DNA of 64,000 nucleotides from Kribbella rubisoli (lineage in GTDB: Bacteria; Actinomycetota; Actinomycetes; Propionibacteriales; Kribbellaceae): positions 1 to 64,000 of the forward strand of contig NZ_SHKR01000012.1 in the NCBI RefSeq assembly GCF_004217145.1, read 5' to 3'. Position 1 is the stretch's first letter. Each line of letters opens with the position of its first letter. The notes beneath the pieces are model-generated. The model was not told where the DNA came from. It saw only the letters and a program-made list of their open reading frames with translations, and ran no database searches. The translations under genes were made by a program, and so were the position numbers. Below are positions 52,551 to 60,206 of the stretch, one piece after another.

Positions 52551-52572
52551 ATTTACGGTCCTGTCCGAAAGT
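52551..52572. promoter_or_regulatory. Operator site D of the ATTTACGGTC regulon
   Basis: ATTTACGGTC, CT, GTCCGAAAGT. The left arm is identical to site B; the right arm resembles that of site C. It sits 22 bp upstream of the secreted beta-propeller start, where a repressor would overlap the promoter. Confidence 0.65.
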
Positions 52573-52656
52573 GAAGCGCCGACGGCATCCTCAAGTCAAC
52601 GTCTCATCCCAATTTGCCACTTCTGGCAGCAGTTGCTCCGGTTTCGGCCTCGGCCG

Positions 52657-53220
52657 TTAAGGCTGCGAGATGTGCGCGAGCAGGTTCTGCAGCTTCTCGC
52701 GAGTGGCTGCGAAGTAGCTGTTCTCGCGGTGCAGGGCGCGGTGGAAGGCGGCCAGCTCGGCCGGCGAGATCGTGTTCGAGAACGTGCTGATCTCGGTCAG
52801 GTCGAGCCGGCGGTTGAACAGGTGCACGGTGTCCCGCCAGCGATGCAGGAGCCCGACCAGGTCGGCGTCCCGATGCAGGCCGAGCGCTCCGGACACCAGC
52901 GCGAGATCCACCGCGGACACCACCAGCCGCGGGTACACCTGCCGTGAGGTCGGCGCGTCCGGCGAGAACCGCTCGTCGTTGAGCAGCCGGGTGTTCTCCT
53001 GCAGTTCGTCCACCACAGCACGCAGCACTTCGGTACGCCGCTCTGCCTCGGCCGTCAGCCGCTCGACGAAGATGCCGCTCAGCCCGGCAACCAGCGTGAG
53101 CGTGTTGACGGCCGGCTCCCACCGCGAGTTTCCCGGCCAGAAGAACCAGATGATGCCGAGAACGAACGCCACCCCGAGCAGGCCGTACGTCACCACCGTG
53201 ACGACGGTCCGCCGGGTCAT
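52657..53220 (-). CDS. Small membrane protein linked to EgtD-like methyltransferase
   Basis: This 187-residue protein has two N-terminal helices (VVTVVTYGLLGVAFVLGIIWFFW and NTLTLVAGLSGIFVERL) and a long cytoplasmic helical region (TAEAERRTEVLRAVVDELQENTRL) ending LQNLLAHISQP. I recognise no family. The ATG overlaps the methyltransferase stop as ATGA, so the two proteins are made together and may interact, with the helical tail as the docking part. Confidence 0.75.
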   Translation of the reverse strand: MTRRTVVTVVTYGLLGVAFVLGIIWFFWPGNSRWEPAVNTLTLVAGLSGIFVERLTAEAERRTEVLRAVVDELQENTRLLNDERFSPDAPTSRQVYPRLVVSAVDLALVSGALGLHRDADLVGLLHRWRDTVHLFNRRLDLTEISTFSNTISPAELAAFHRALHRENSYFAATREKLQNLLAHISQP

Positions 53221-54368
53221 GTCGCCCAGATGTCGTCGGCGAGGCTGTGCGCCGCCTCACCGGCCGCATTCGGCGCGAGCAGGAGCAGCTCCAGACCGAA
53301 CGGGTTCGGACGGCGGGTGTACCGGAACTGGGACTGGATCGCCTCGACCGGCGTCAGCTGGCAGGCCTCGGTGAGCCGCTTCAGCCGGTCCGTCGAGTAC
53401 TTCCGGGTGGTGTAGAGCCGGATCGTGTCGCCGATCGGCAGCACCACCTCGGTGTGGTCCGGCAGCTCCATCCGGATCTCGGCGTCGGTGTCGTTCTGCC
53501 AGAGGATCTTGACCAGCAGCGCGTCCTCGTCCTCGACCTCGCCGATGAACTTGACCCGGTCGTTGTTGATCTTGAGATCGGTGTTGTACCGCAGGGCGCT
53601 GGTGACGAACTCAGCGAAGGCACGGGTCTGGTGGTACTCGTCGGCGGCCGCGTCCGCGGTCTCCTGGTCCAGCCGGGTCGTGCTTGCGACCTCGAGCAGC
53701 AGCCGGTCCTGCGGCCGGAGCACCCGAGTCAGGGTGCCGAGCAGCTCCTCGTCGCTCTCGAAGTTGGCCAGCGTGTTGCCGGTGAGCGTGAACAGGATCG
53801 GGTCGTTGCCGACCAGCCGGGCGAGCATCTGCGCGAGCTCGTCCATGTTGTCGGCGATCGAGAAGTCCAGCTGCACCGGCAGCACCTGCGACACCGGGAA
53901 GCGGGCGCCGCGGACGGGCTCCAGCGTGCCCATCCGCAGCATCTCCGAGCTCATGTCGACCGGGATGTAATACATGTCCCGGTTGTTCCGGCGCATGTCG
54001 CTGAGGATCGTCCGGTCCTTGACGCCGGTGCCGACGCCGAGGCTGACGAGGTGGAAGCCGCCGTTCTCGACGTGCGGGCGGACCTTGCGCCAGTGCCGCA
54101 GGAACGACTCGGCGCCGGCCTTCATGACCAGGTAGAACGGGTCGTTGGTGGCGTTCGCCCAGGCGATGGTCGGGCCGATACCCCAGTACGAGAAGCCGGA
54201 CGTGATCTGCTTGCCGTCGCCGGTGGTCGACACCGGCCCGCGCAGGTCGCCGGTCAGCGTCGCGAGCTTGTCGGTCTGATCCTCGCCGACGAGCAGCAGG
54301 GACCAGGCGAAATCGTCGTCGGCCAGCGCATGCTCGAGCTTCCGGATCACGGGTACCGGCTCTGCCAC
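53217..54368 (-). CDS. EgtD-like SAM-dependent methyltransferase
   Basis: This 383-residue protein has a class I methyltransferase fold of the histidine N-alpha-methyltransferase type (Methyltransf_33). The SAM site is VSLGVGTGVKDRTIL, followed by YYIPVDMSSEMLRMG (acidic end of strand 2 as VD) and LFTLTGNTLANFESDEELL, which resembles the EgtD LxGSTxGNF loop but with TGNTLANF. The C-terminal domain includes RYNTDLKINNDRVKF and is longer than in EgtD. No other ergothioneine gene is adjacent, and histidine-binding residues cannot be confirmed, so another substrate is likely. The GTG at 54368 follows GAGGGGTGGGA. Confidence 0.8.
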   Translation of the reverse strand: MAEPVPVIRKLEHALADDDFAWSLLLVGEDQTDKLATLTGDLRGPVSTTGDGKQITSGFSYWGIGPTIAWANATNDPFYLVMKAGAESFLRHWRKVRPHVENGGFHLVSLGVGTGVKDRTILSDMRRNNRDMYYIPVDMSSEMLRMGTLEPVRGARFPVSQVLPVQLDFSIADNMDELAQMLARLVGNDPILFTLTGNTLANFESDEELLGTLTRVLRPQDRLLLEVASTTRLDQETADAAADEYHQTRAFAEFVTSALRYNTDLKINNDRVKFIGEVEDEDALLVKILWQNDTDAEIRMELPDHTEVVLPIGDTIRLYTTRKYSTDRLKRLTEACQLTPVEAIQSQFRYTRRPNPFGLELLLLAPNAAGEAAHSLADDIWAT

Positions 54369-54425
54369 GTCCCACCCCTCACACGATGAGACGTCAGGTT
54401 ATCGGTTGCCGGACCATACCGCTGG

Positions 54426-54641
54426 TCAGATCGGTGTGACCGCGTCTGCTTCGCGGCCCTTGGGCCCGTCGACGATCTGGAACTCGACCGGCTGGCCGTC
54501 CTCGAGGGTCTTGTACCCGTCGGAGACGATCTTGCTCCAGTGCACGAACACATCGTCGACGTCGTTACCGCCACCGGCCTCGACGGCAAGAAAACCGTAG
54601 CCCTTGTCGGCGTTGAACCACTTCACGGTGCCGCGCACCAT
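54426..54641 (-). CDS. Cold-shock domain protein
   Basis: This 71-residue OB-fold RNA chaperone carries RNP1 as KGYGFLAV (13-20) and RNP2 as [10 protein letters not shown]. An insertion EAGGGNDVD between them is slightly longer than in CspA, a pattern seen in actinobacterial variants. The ATG at 54641 follows GAGGAG. It binds single-stranded RNA and DNA without sequence specificity. It stands alone, 57 bp downstream of the methyltransferase start on the other side of a short gap. Confidence 0.94.
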   Translation of the reverse strand: MVRGTVKWFNADKGYGFLAVEAGGGNDVDDVFVHWSKIVSDGYKTLEDGQPVEFQIVDGPKGREADAVTPI

Positions 54642-54827
54642 CAGAACTCCTCGACCACGGGACCACTTATCCAGGCCCCTCGCGATCAACAAGCCTAACC
54701 GAGCCCGCTGCCACGCAGACCGCCGTGCCCACGAGGTCAGCGCGAATGTCCACCAACCGGGCAGCAAGATGCCACCGGCAACCAACATGACGAGCTGGCC
54801 GCCACGGTCGGCGTACCGCCCGGCGAG

Positions 54828-55019
54828 TTAGCCGCGGCGGGAGGCGGCCAGGCCGAGGACGCCTGCGGTGACCAGCAGGAGGGCGCTGGTGACGCCGAGG
54901 TCGTCGGTCTGGAGGACGCCGTTCTCGGTCAGCATCCAGATCGTGGCCGCACCGGTCAGGACCGCGCCCGTCACGACACCGGGAACGTCCGGCTTCGTCT
55001 TGCGTGGCTGCTGGCTCAT
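54828..55019 (-). CDS. Small two-helix membrane protein
   Basis: This 63-residue protein has a basic start (SQQPRKTKPDVPG), helix one VVTGAVLTGAATIWML and helix two SALLLVTAGVLGLAA, ending ASRRG. No family is recognised. The ATG overlaps the PspC-protein stop as ATGA, which supports it as a real gene in the envelope-stress operon. It could assist the PspC-domain protein. Confidence 0.75.
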   Translation of the reverse strand: MSQQPRKTKPDVPGVVTGAVLTGAATIWMLTENGVLQTDDLGVTSALLLVTAGVLGLAASRRG

Positions 55020-56368
55020 CCGCGCTCCACCTTGATACTGCCCAGCCTGACGTCCAGGTCCAGGGTGACCTGCTGCGGACCGGCCTTGCCGTCCGTGCCG
55101 AGGTCGTTGAGGTTCAGCTCGGCATTATGTCCGCCCTGGTGCTGGTCGAGGAAGGAGACGTCTCCCATTTCGGCCGACAGGTTGCCGGTCACATCGACGT
55201 TCTCGGGCACCTTGACGATCACCTCGCCGGCTCCGCCGTGGACGTCGACCTTCGCGCCCGGGCCGAACTTCGCCTTGGTCAGGTCGAGATGCACCGACCC
55301 GGCGTCGAACTGGTAGCTGGTCCCGGTCGCGGTGATGGTCTGGCCGATCGGCGCGACGTAGTTGGTGTCGGCGAAATTGCGCGGAATGCTCGGGAACACC
55401 GTGCTCGCCACCGCACCGGCCGCGAGCAGGATGCCCAGCGGCAGCAGGGCCAGCGTGCGGCCGACGAACCCGCCCAGCAGCATGCCGGCGCCGAGCGTGG
55501 CCAGGCCGATGACCAGCATGGTCGCCGTCGAGGCGCCCGCCAGCGCGGCGATCCCGATCGCGAGACCGGTCAGTACGACGACGATCGACTTGATCCCGCG
55601 CATGCCCTTCGCGGGCGGTCCGGCGGGCTTGCTGCTGACCGGCGGGGTGGTGCCGGCCGGCTCGTCGACGTACAGGCCGAGAGGGTCGTCCTCGGTCCAC
55701 ACAGGCTGGACCGGTTCGACGGTGCGGTCCTGGGGTCGCTGTGTGGCCGAGGACGACGGACCCGTCGGGGGAGCTGACGGGTCGTTCTGGGACGGCGAGT
55801 ACGCCGAAGTGGCCTGCTGGCCGGGCGTGGTGTCCTGCGGGCGGCCGGTCCAGTTGGTGCCCTGGCCGCTCCAGTTCGCGTTCGGATCGCCCAGGTACTG
55901 GTTCCGCCGGCCGCGGCCGATCCCGCCGTTCTTGCGCTGCTTGGCGACCACCCAGATCACCGCGAGCACGATCAGCGGCCCGGGAACGAAGCGGCCGAAG
56001 TCGAACGACGACATCATCGCGATCGCGGCGAACACACAGGCGCCGATGACGACCGGCCACAACCACGGGTGGTCGGGACGGACCCGGTCACCGAACAGAC
56101 CCTGCGCCGCCGAGCGGTCGCTGCCCTCGTCGGGCATCAGGACCCAGGCGGCGACGTAGAAGATGATCCCGGGGCCGCTCAGGATCAGCACAGCCATCAC
56201 CACGCGGATCAGCACGGGGTCGATGTTCAGCGCGCGGCCGATGCCGCCGCAGACACCGGCGACCCAACGGTCCGACCTGCTGCGCCGCCACGTCTGCGGG
56301 TTCTGCAGGCGGTCGCGGTCGAACCCCCCGGGTCCACTCTGGTTCTGCTCCATGTCATCGATACTCAC
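55016..56368 (-). CDS. PspC-domain membrane protein with LiaF-like C-terminus
   Basis: This 450-residue membrane protein has a PspC domain near residues 27-85 (DRWVAGVCGGIGRALNIDPV, then a helix and MPDEGS), two more central helices, a long disordered Gln/Pro/Ser-rich linker (about 145-250), three more helices and a C-terminal beta-helical domain (SVHLDLTKAKFG, GEVIVKVPENVDVTGNLSAE) like LiaF. Such proteins restrain envelope-stress kinases. GTG at 56368 has GAGGA six bases upstream; ATG at 56353 is an alternative. It is divergent from a kinase that itself carries a PspC domain, so the two probably sense together. Confidence 0.87.
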   Translation of the reverse strand: MSIDDMEQNQSGPGGFDRDRLQNPQTWRRSRSDRWVAGVCGGIGRALNIDPVLIRVVMAVLILSGPGIIFYVAAWVLMPDEGSDRSAAQGLFGDRVRPDHPWLWPVVIGACVFAAIAMMSSFDFGRFVPGPLIVLAVIWVVAKQRKNGGIGRGRRNQYLGDPNANWSGQGTNWTGRPQDTTPGQQATSAYSPSQNDPSAPPTGPSSSATQRPQDRTVEPVQPVWTEDDPLGLYVDEPAGTTPPVSSKPAGPPAKGMRGIKSIVVVLTGLAIGIAALAGASTATMLVIGLATLGAGMLLGGFVGRTLALLPLGILLAAGAVASTVFPSIPRNFADTNYVAPIGQTITATGTSYQFDAGSVHLDLTKAKFGPGAKVDVHGGAGEVIVKVPENVDVTGNLSAEMGDVSFLDQHQGGHNAELNLNDLGTDGKAGPQQVTLDLDVRLGSIKVERG

Positions 56369-56559
56369 ACCGTCCTCGCGTGCGGAACATCGGGATGCAC
56401 CCTGACGATCCCCGGAGTCGGCGCCGTGCGGGTGGGTGGCCGGGCGGGGGTTTCGGGGTTCTCCCCGAGGCGACCCTGAGCCACGCGGGCGGGCGCTGAG
56501 GAGGCGGCCGGGGACAAGCCTGCTGGTGTGCGGCCCGTCCACATGTGACGATCGTTGTG

Positions 56560-58128
56560 ATGAGCCAGCCAGCAGCCGCGCCGCCGGGCGGGACCTCCAC
56601 GAACGGAGGCCAGCCCGAGCCGACACCTGCGCCCAACGGGCAGGACCAGTGGCGCTACAAAGGCTGGGGCCCTGAAGGCCCCGGGCAGTACCAAGGCCCG
56701 TACGCCGCTTACGCCGCCCGGATGGCCGCAGAGCAGGCCGCTGGTGGTCATCAGCGCGCTGGTGGCCCGCAGTACGCCCCTGGTGGTGCCGGCACCCCGC
56801 CTTATGGCCAGCCCGGTCCGGCGTACGGACCCGGCGCAGCGCTTCCCCCTCGGCAGCCGACGGACCCGCCTCGCCGGGCGTACCGGCGTACCGAAGGACG
56901 GGTCGTCGCCGGTGTGGCCGGCGGGATCGCGGACCACCTCGGCGTGTCCGACACGCTCGTGCGGCTGGTGCTGATCGCGACGACGGTGTTCGGCGGCTTC
57001 GGCGTACTGATCTATGCAGCCCTGTGGTTCCTGATGCCGCTCGCGCCGGACAACGTCCCGGGTGCACCGGGTCTGGCCGCGCACACCCGCAGCGGAATGC
57101 GCTCCGACGAGCCGCCGCCCCCGGTAGCCGAGGCGAAGCAGCGGAAGCGGGAGAAGAGCCGTGGCCAGCTGCCCGCATTGGTGGCCATCGGCATCGGTCT
57201 GTGCCTGCTGTTGCAGGTCGCCGGGTTCGGGATCGCCGGCAAGCTGTTCTGGCCGCTGGTGTTCGCCGCGACCGGTCTAGCTCTGATCTGGCGGCAGGCT
57301 GACGAGAACCAGAAGGACAAGTGGACGCAGGACATCCGCGTTCCGATCCTCGGCCTGGTGCTCGGCAAGGGCGGCTGGAAGTCGCTGATCCGGATCGCCG
57401 TCGGCCTGATCCTGATCGGTACTGCGGTCACTCTGTTCCTGGTCCAGAACGGCCGGCTGTCGATGGTCGGCGACGTACTCATCGCTCTGCTGCTTGCCGT
57501 CGTCGGCATCGGTGTGATCGCCGGGCCCTGGGTGCACCGGCTGAGCCGCGACCTGAACTCCGAGCGCGCCGAGCGGGTCCGCTCGCAGGAGCGTGCCGAC
57601 ATGGCCGCACACCTGCACGACTCGGTGCTGCAGACGCTCGCGCTGATCCAGAAGCAGGCGGAGGACCCGAAGGCGGTGACCCGGCTGGCCCGCTCGCAGG
57701 AGCGCGAGCTTCGGTCCTGGCTGTACGACGAGGACGACACCACCGACCAGACCATCGCCAGCGCGGCGAAGCGGGCCGCGGCCGAGGTCGAGGACTCGCA
57801 CGGCGTGCCGATCGAGGTGATCACGGTCGGCGACTGCGACCTGACCGAGCCGCTGTCGTCGATGGTGCGGGCCGCCCGTGAGTCGATGGTGAACGCCGCC
57901 AAGCACTCAGGTGCTGCGAAGATCGACGTGTTCGTCGAGGTCGACGGCGACCGGGTGGAGATGTTCGTCCGCGACCGGGGCAAGGGCTTCGATGTCGACG
58001 AGGTACCGGACGACCGGCTGGGCTTGCGGCACAGTGTGATGGGCAGGATGGAACGGCACGGCGGCCGCGCAACAGTGCGGTCCGATCCGGAGACTGGCAC
58101 GGAAGTGCGACTGGAGATGGACAGATGA
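56560..58128 (+). CDS. Sensor histidine kinase with N-terminal PspC domain
   Basis: This 522-residue kinase has a cytoplasmic Pro/Gly/Gln-rich tail (about 1-105), a PspC domain (EGRVVAGVAGGIADHLGVSD and onward), four or more helices, then a HisKA_3-type dimerisation region with the phosphorylated His in ADMAAHLHDSVLQTLALI. The ATP-binding lid includes ARESMVNAAKHSGAAK and RDRGKGFDVDEVPDDRLG. It likely detects membrane stress through its PspC domain. The ATG at 56560 has no strong ribosome-binding site. The stop overlaps the regulator gene by 4 bp. Confidence 0.9.
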   Translation: MSQPAAAPPGGTSTNGGQPEPTPAPNGQDQWRYKGWGPEGPGQYQGPYAAYAARMAAEQAAGGHQRAGGPQYAPGGAGTPPYGQPGPAYGPGAALPPRQPTDPPRRAYRRTEGRVVAGVAGGIADHLGVSDTLVRLVLIATTVFGGFGVLIYAALWFLMPLAPDNVPGAPGLAAHTRSGMRSDEPPPPVAEAKQRKREKSRGQLPALVAIGIGLCLLLQVAGFGIAGKLFWPLVFAATGLALIWRQADENQKDKWTQDIRVPILGLVLGKGGWKSLIRIAVGLILIGTAVTLFLVQNGRLSMVGDVLIALLLAVVGIGVIAGPWVHRLSRDLNSERAERVRSQERADMAAHLHDSVLQTLALIQKQAEDPKAVTRLARSQERELRSWLYDEDDTTDQTIASAAKRAAAEVEDSHGVPIEVITVGDCDLTEPLSSMVRAARESMVNAAKHSGAAKIDVFVEVDGDRVEMFVRDRGKGFDVDEVPDDRLGLRHSVMGRMERHGGRATVRSDPETGTEVRLEMDR

Positions 58129-58766
58129 GCAGCAGGCGCGTTGTCGTCGTCGACGATCACGACATGTTCCGGGCCGGGGTACGCAGTGAGATCGGCGCCT
58201 CGGTCGACATCGTCGGGGAGGGATCCGACGTCGACACCGCGGTCAAGGCGATCGTCGGCACCGAGCCCGACGTCGTACTGCTCGACGTCCACCTGCCCGG
58301 CGGCGGTGGCACCGAGGTGATGAAGCAGGTGCACCAACGGCACCCGGACATCAAGTTCCTCGCCCTGTCGGTGTCCGACGCGGCCGAGGACGTGATCGGC
58401 GTGATCCGGGCCGGCGCCCGCGGGTACGTCACCAAGAACATCTCCGGCACCGAGCTGATCGACGCGATCAACCGGGTCGCCGACGGTGACGCGGTCTTCT
58501 CGCCGCGGCTGGCCGGCTTCGTCCTGGACGCCTTCTCCGGCGCGATCGACATCGCCTCGGTGGACGAGGACCTCGACCGGCTCTCACAGCGTGAGCGCGA
58601 GGTCCTGCGGCTGATCGCGCGCGGCTACGCCTACAAGGAAGTCGCCCGTGAGCTGTTCATCTCGGTGAAGACCGTCGAGACCCACGTCTCCTCGGTACTG
58701 CGGAAGCTGCAGCTGTCCAACCGGCACGAACTGACCCGCTGGGCGACCGACCGCCGCCTGGTCTGA
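58125..58766 (+). CDS. NarL-family response regulator of the PspC locus
   Basis: This is a 213-residue regulator. The receiver has Asp10-Asp11, phosphoacceptor Asp54 in VVLLDVHLPGGGG, and Lys in YVTKNISG. The LuxR domain has LSQREREVLRLIARGYAYKEVA split by one residue and KTVETHVSSVLRKLQ. It overlaps the kinase gene (ATGA). Probable targets are the divergent PspC-protein operon and itself. Confidence 0.94.
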   Translation: MSSRRVVVVDDHDMFRAGVRSEIGASVDIVGEGSDVDTAVKAIVGTEPDVVLLDVHLPGGGGTEVMKQVHQRHPDIKFLALSVSDAAEDVIGVIRAGARGYVTKNISGTELIDAINRVADGDAVFSPRLAGFVLDAFSGAIDIASVDEDLDRLSQREREVLRLIARGYAYKEVARELFISVKTVETHVSSVLRKLQLSNRHELTRWATDRRLV

Positions 58767-58772
58767 CCTTCG

Positions 58773-58825
58773 CTGCCCCCTTCGAGGTAATCTCCACCGA
58801 TCAGGTGGGGTTTCGAAGGGGGCAG
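58773..58825 (+). promoter_or_regulatory. Long hairpin covering the permease ribosome-binding site
   Basis: CTGCCCCCTTCGA (58773-58785) is exactly complementary to TCGAAGGGGGCAG (58813-58825). Inside the loop CCACC and GGTGG can pair again. The right arm contains the AAGGGGG ribosome-binding site of the GTG at 58830. It may act as terminator of the regulator transcript, as a translational lock on the permease, or both. A -10-like TAATCT lies inside the loop, so transcription may also start here. Confidence 0.65.
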
Positions 58826-58829
58826 TGTC

Positions 58830-59822
58830 GTGTTGCATTACGTGGTACGCCGGGTCGCGTCCGCGATCAGTGTGGTCGCGGTGACGCTGGTCGCGACGTT
58901 CGCGCTGTTCTTCATCGCGCCGACCGACCCCGCGGCGGCGATCTGCGGTGAGCGCAAGTGCCCGCAGTCGCGGTACGACGAGATCAGGGCGAACCTGCAC
59001 CTCGACGAGCCGAAGGTCCAGCAGTTCAGCCGGTACGCGCAGGGCATCGTCGTCGGCCGCGACTTCGAGACGTCCGGCGTGGTCCAGCACTGCTCGGCGC
59101 CGTGCCTGGGCTTCTCCTTCAAGAACGACCGCCCGGTGACCGGCACGTTGATGTCCCGGCTGCCGGTGACCGCCTCGCTGGTCCTCGGGTACGGCGTACT
59201 CGTGCTGACGATCGGTGTGTCGGCCGGCGCGATGGCGGCCAGACGACGCGGTACGCCGGGGGACCGGCTGATGATGAGCGGCACGCTGCTGATCAGCTCG
59301 GTGCCGTACTACATCGTCGGCCTGATGGCGGCGCTCTACCTGACGATCCTCTACCCGATCCTGCCGCGGAGCGGATGGGTGTCGCCGCTCGAGAGTCCGT
59401 GGCACTGGTTCACGGGACTGGTGGCGCCGTGGGTGATCCTGAGCCTGTACGGGTGTACCGACTACGCCCGCTACTCCCGCGGGTCGATGGTGGAGACGCT
59501 GAACGAGGACTTCATCCGGACCGCTCGCGCCAAGGGCCTGTCGGACCGGGCCGTCACCTACAAGCACGCGCTGCGGGCCGGGCTGATCCCGGTCGTGACG
59601 ATCTTCGGCCTGGACCTGGCCGCCAGCCTGTCCGGGGCGATCTTCACCGAGAAGATCTTCGACCTGCCGGGGCTCGGCGTACTGGCGCTGGACGCGGTCA
59701 GCGACTACGACCTGCCGGTGATCATGGGCACGGTGCTGCTCGGCTCGGTGCTGCTGGTCGCGATGAACCTGATCGTCGATCTCGCCTACAGCGTGATCGA
59801 TCCCCGGGTCCGGCTGCAGTAG
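58830..59822 (+). CDS. Orphan DppB/OppB-type ABC permease
   Basis: This 330-residue peptide/nickel-type permease begins LHYVVRRVASAISVV, the standard first helix, has about six helices, and an EAA loop FIRTARAKGLSDRAVTYKHALRAGLIP. The family motif IFTEKIFDLPGLG follows. Two Cys occur in the first large loop (AAICGERKCPQS) and two more in VVQHCSAPCLGF. These complexes normally need DppC, two ATPases and a binding protein; none are adjacent because a convergent S18 gene follows at once. It is therefore an orphan or a leftover. The GTG at 58830 follows AAGGGGG. Confidence 0.85.
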   Translation: MLHYVVRRVASAISVVAVTLVATFALFFIAPTDPAAAICGERKCPQSRYDEIRANLHLDEPKVQQFSRYAQGIVVGRDFETSGVVQHCSAPCLGFSFKNDRPVTGTLMSRLPVTASLVLGYGVLVLTIGVSAGAMAARRRGTPGDRLMMSGTLLISSVPYYIVGLMAALYLTILYPILPRSGWVSPLESPWHWFTGLVAPWVILSLYGCTDYARYSRGSMVETLNEDFIRTARAKGLSDRAVTYKHALRAGLIPVVTIFGLDLAASLSGAIFTEKIFDLPGLGVLALDAVSDYDLPVIMGTVLLGSVLLVAMNLIVDLAYSVIDPRVRLQ

Positions 59823-59826
59823 CGGA

Positions 59827-60069
59827 TCAGCGGCCCGCCGAGGTGTACGGCAGCAAGGCCATCTCGCGGGCGTTCTTGATCGCGCGGGCGACCTGCTTCT
59901 GCTGCTGCACCGACAGACCGGTGACCCGGCGGGAGCGGATCTTGCCGCGGTCGGAGATGAATTTCCGCAGCAGCGCGGTGTCCTTGTAGTCGATATAGGT
60001 GATGCCGTCGCGGTCCAGCGGGTTCTGCTTCGGCTTGCGCTTGCCGGTCGGGGCCGGGCGTCGGGCCAT
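59827..60069 (-). CDS. rpsR: 30S ribosomal protein S18, Zur-type paralogue
   Basis: This 80-residue S18 has the conserved [21 protein letters not shown] and [20 protein letters not shown] core. It contains no Cys, so it cannot bind zinc. It stands alone rather than between rpsF and rplI, and a Zur-like box lies 15 bases before its start, so it is best read as the zinc-independent second copy made under zinc starvation. ATG at 60069 has AAGGAG at good spacing. Whether another S18 gene exists elsewhere cannot be seen here. Confidence 0.92.
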   Translation of the reverse strand: MARRPAPTGKRKPKQNPLDRDGITYIDYKDTALLRKFISDRGKIRSRRVTGLSVQQQKQVARAIKNAREMALLPYTSAGR

Positions 60070-60083
60070 GCCGCCACTCCTTC

Positions 60084-60100
60084 TTGAATGTCGTTTTCAA
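60084..60100 (-). promoter_or_regulatory. Zur box upstream of rpsR
   Basis: On the gene strand the site reads TTGAAAACGACATTCAA, an imperfect palindrome with TGAAAA and TTCA arms, matching the actinobacterial Zur pattern (TGAAAATGATTTTCA) at most positions. It lies between promoter and ribosome-binding site, where Zur with zinc would repress. Confidence 0.75.
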
Positions 60101-60206
60101 CTAGCGTAGCTCACGCGTCCGTTGGTGGCGCGTTTCGGCCAGGGCATGGATTCGCCACCCCGGTAACGGCGGTCCCGGCTTGGTGGCTGTTATACCGTCG
60201 ACTCTT

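Noticed and set aside
53217-54368. Calling the gene egtD for ergothioneine synthesis
   Set aside because: No egtA, egtB, egtC or egtE nearby, altered loop and a longer C-terminal domain; only family-level similarity is supported.
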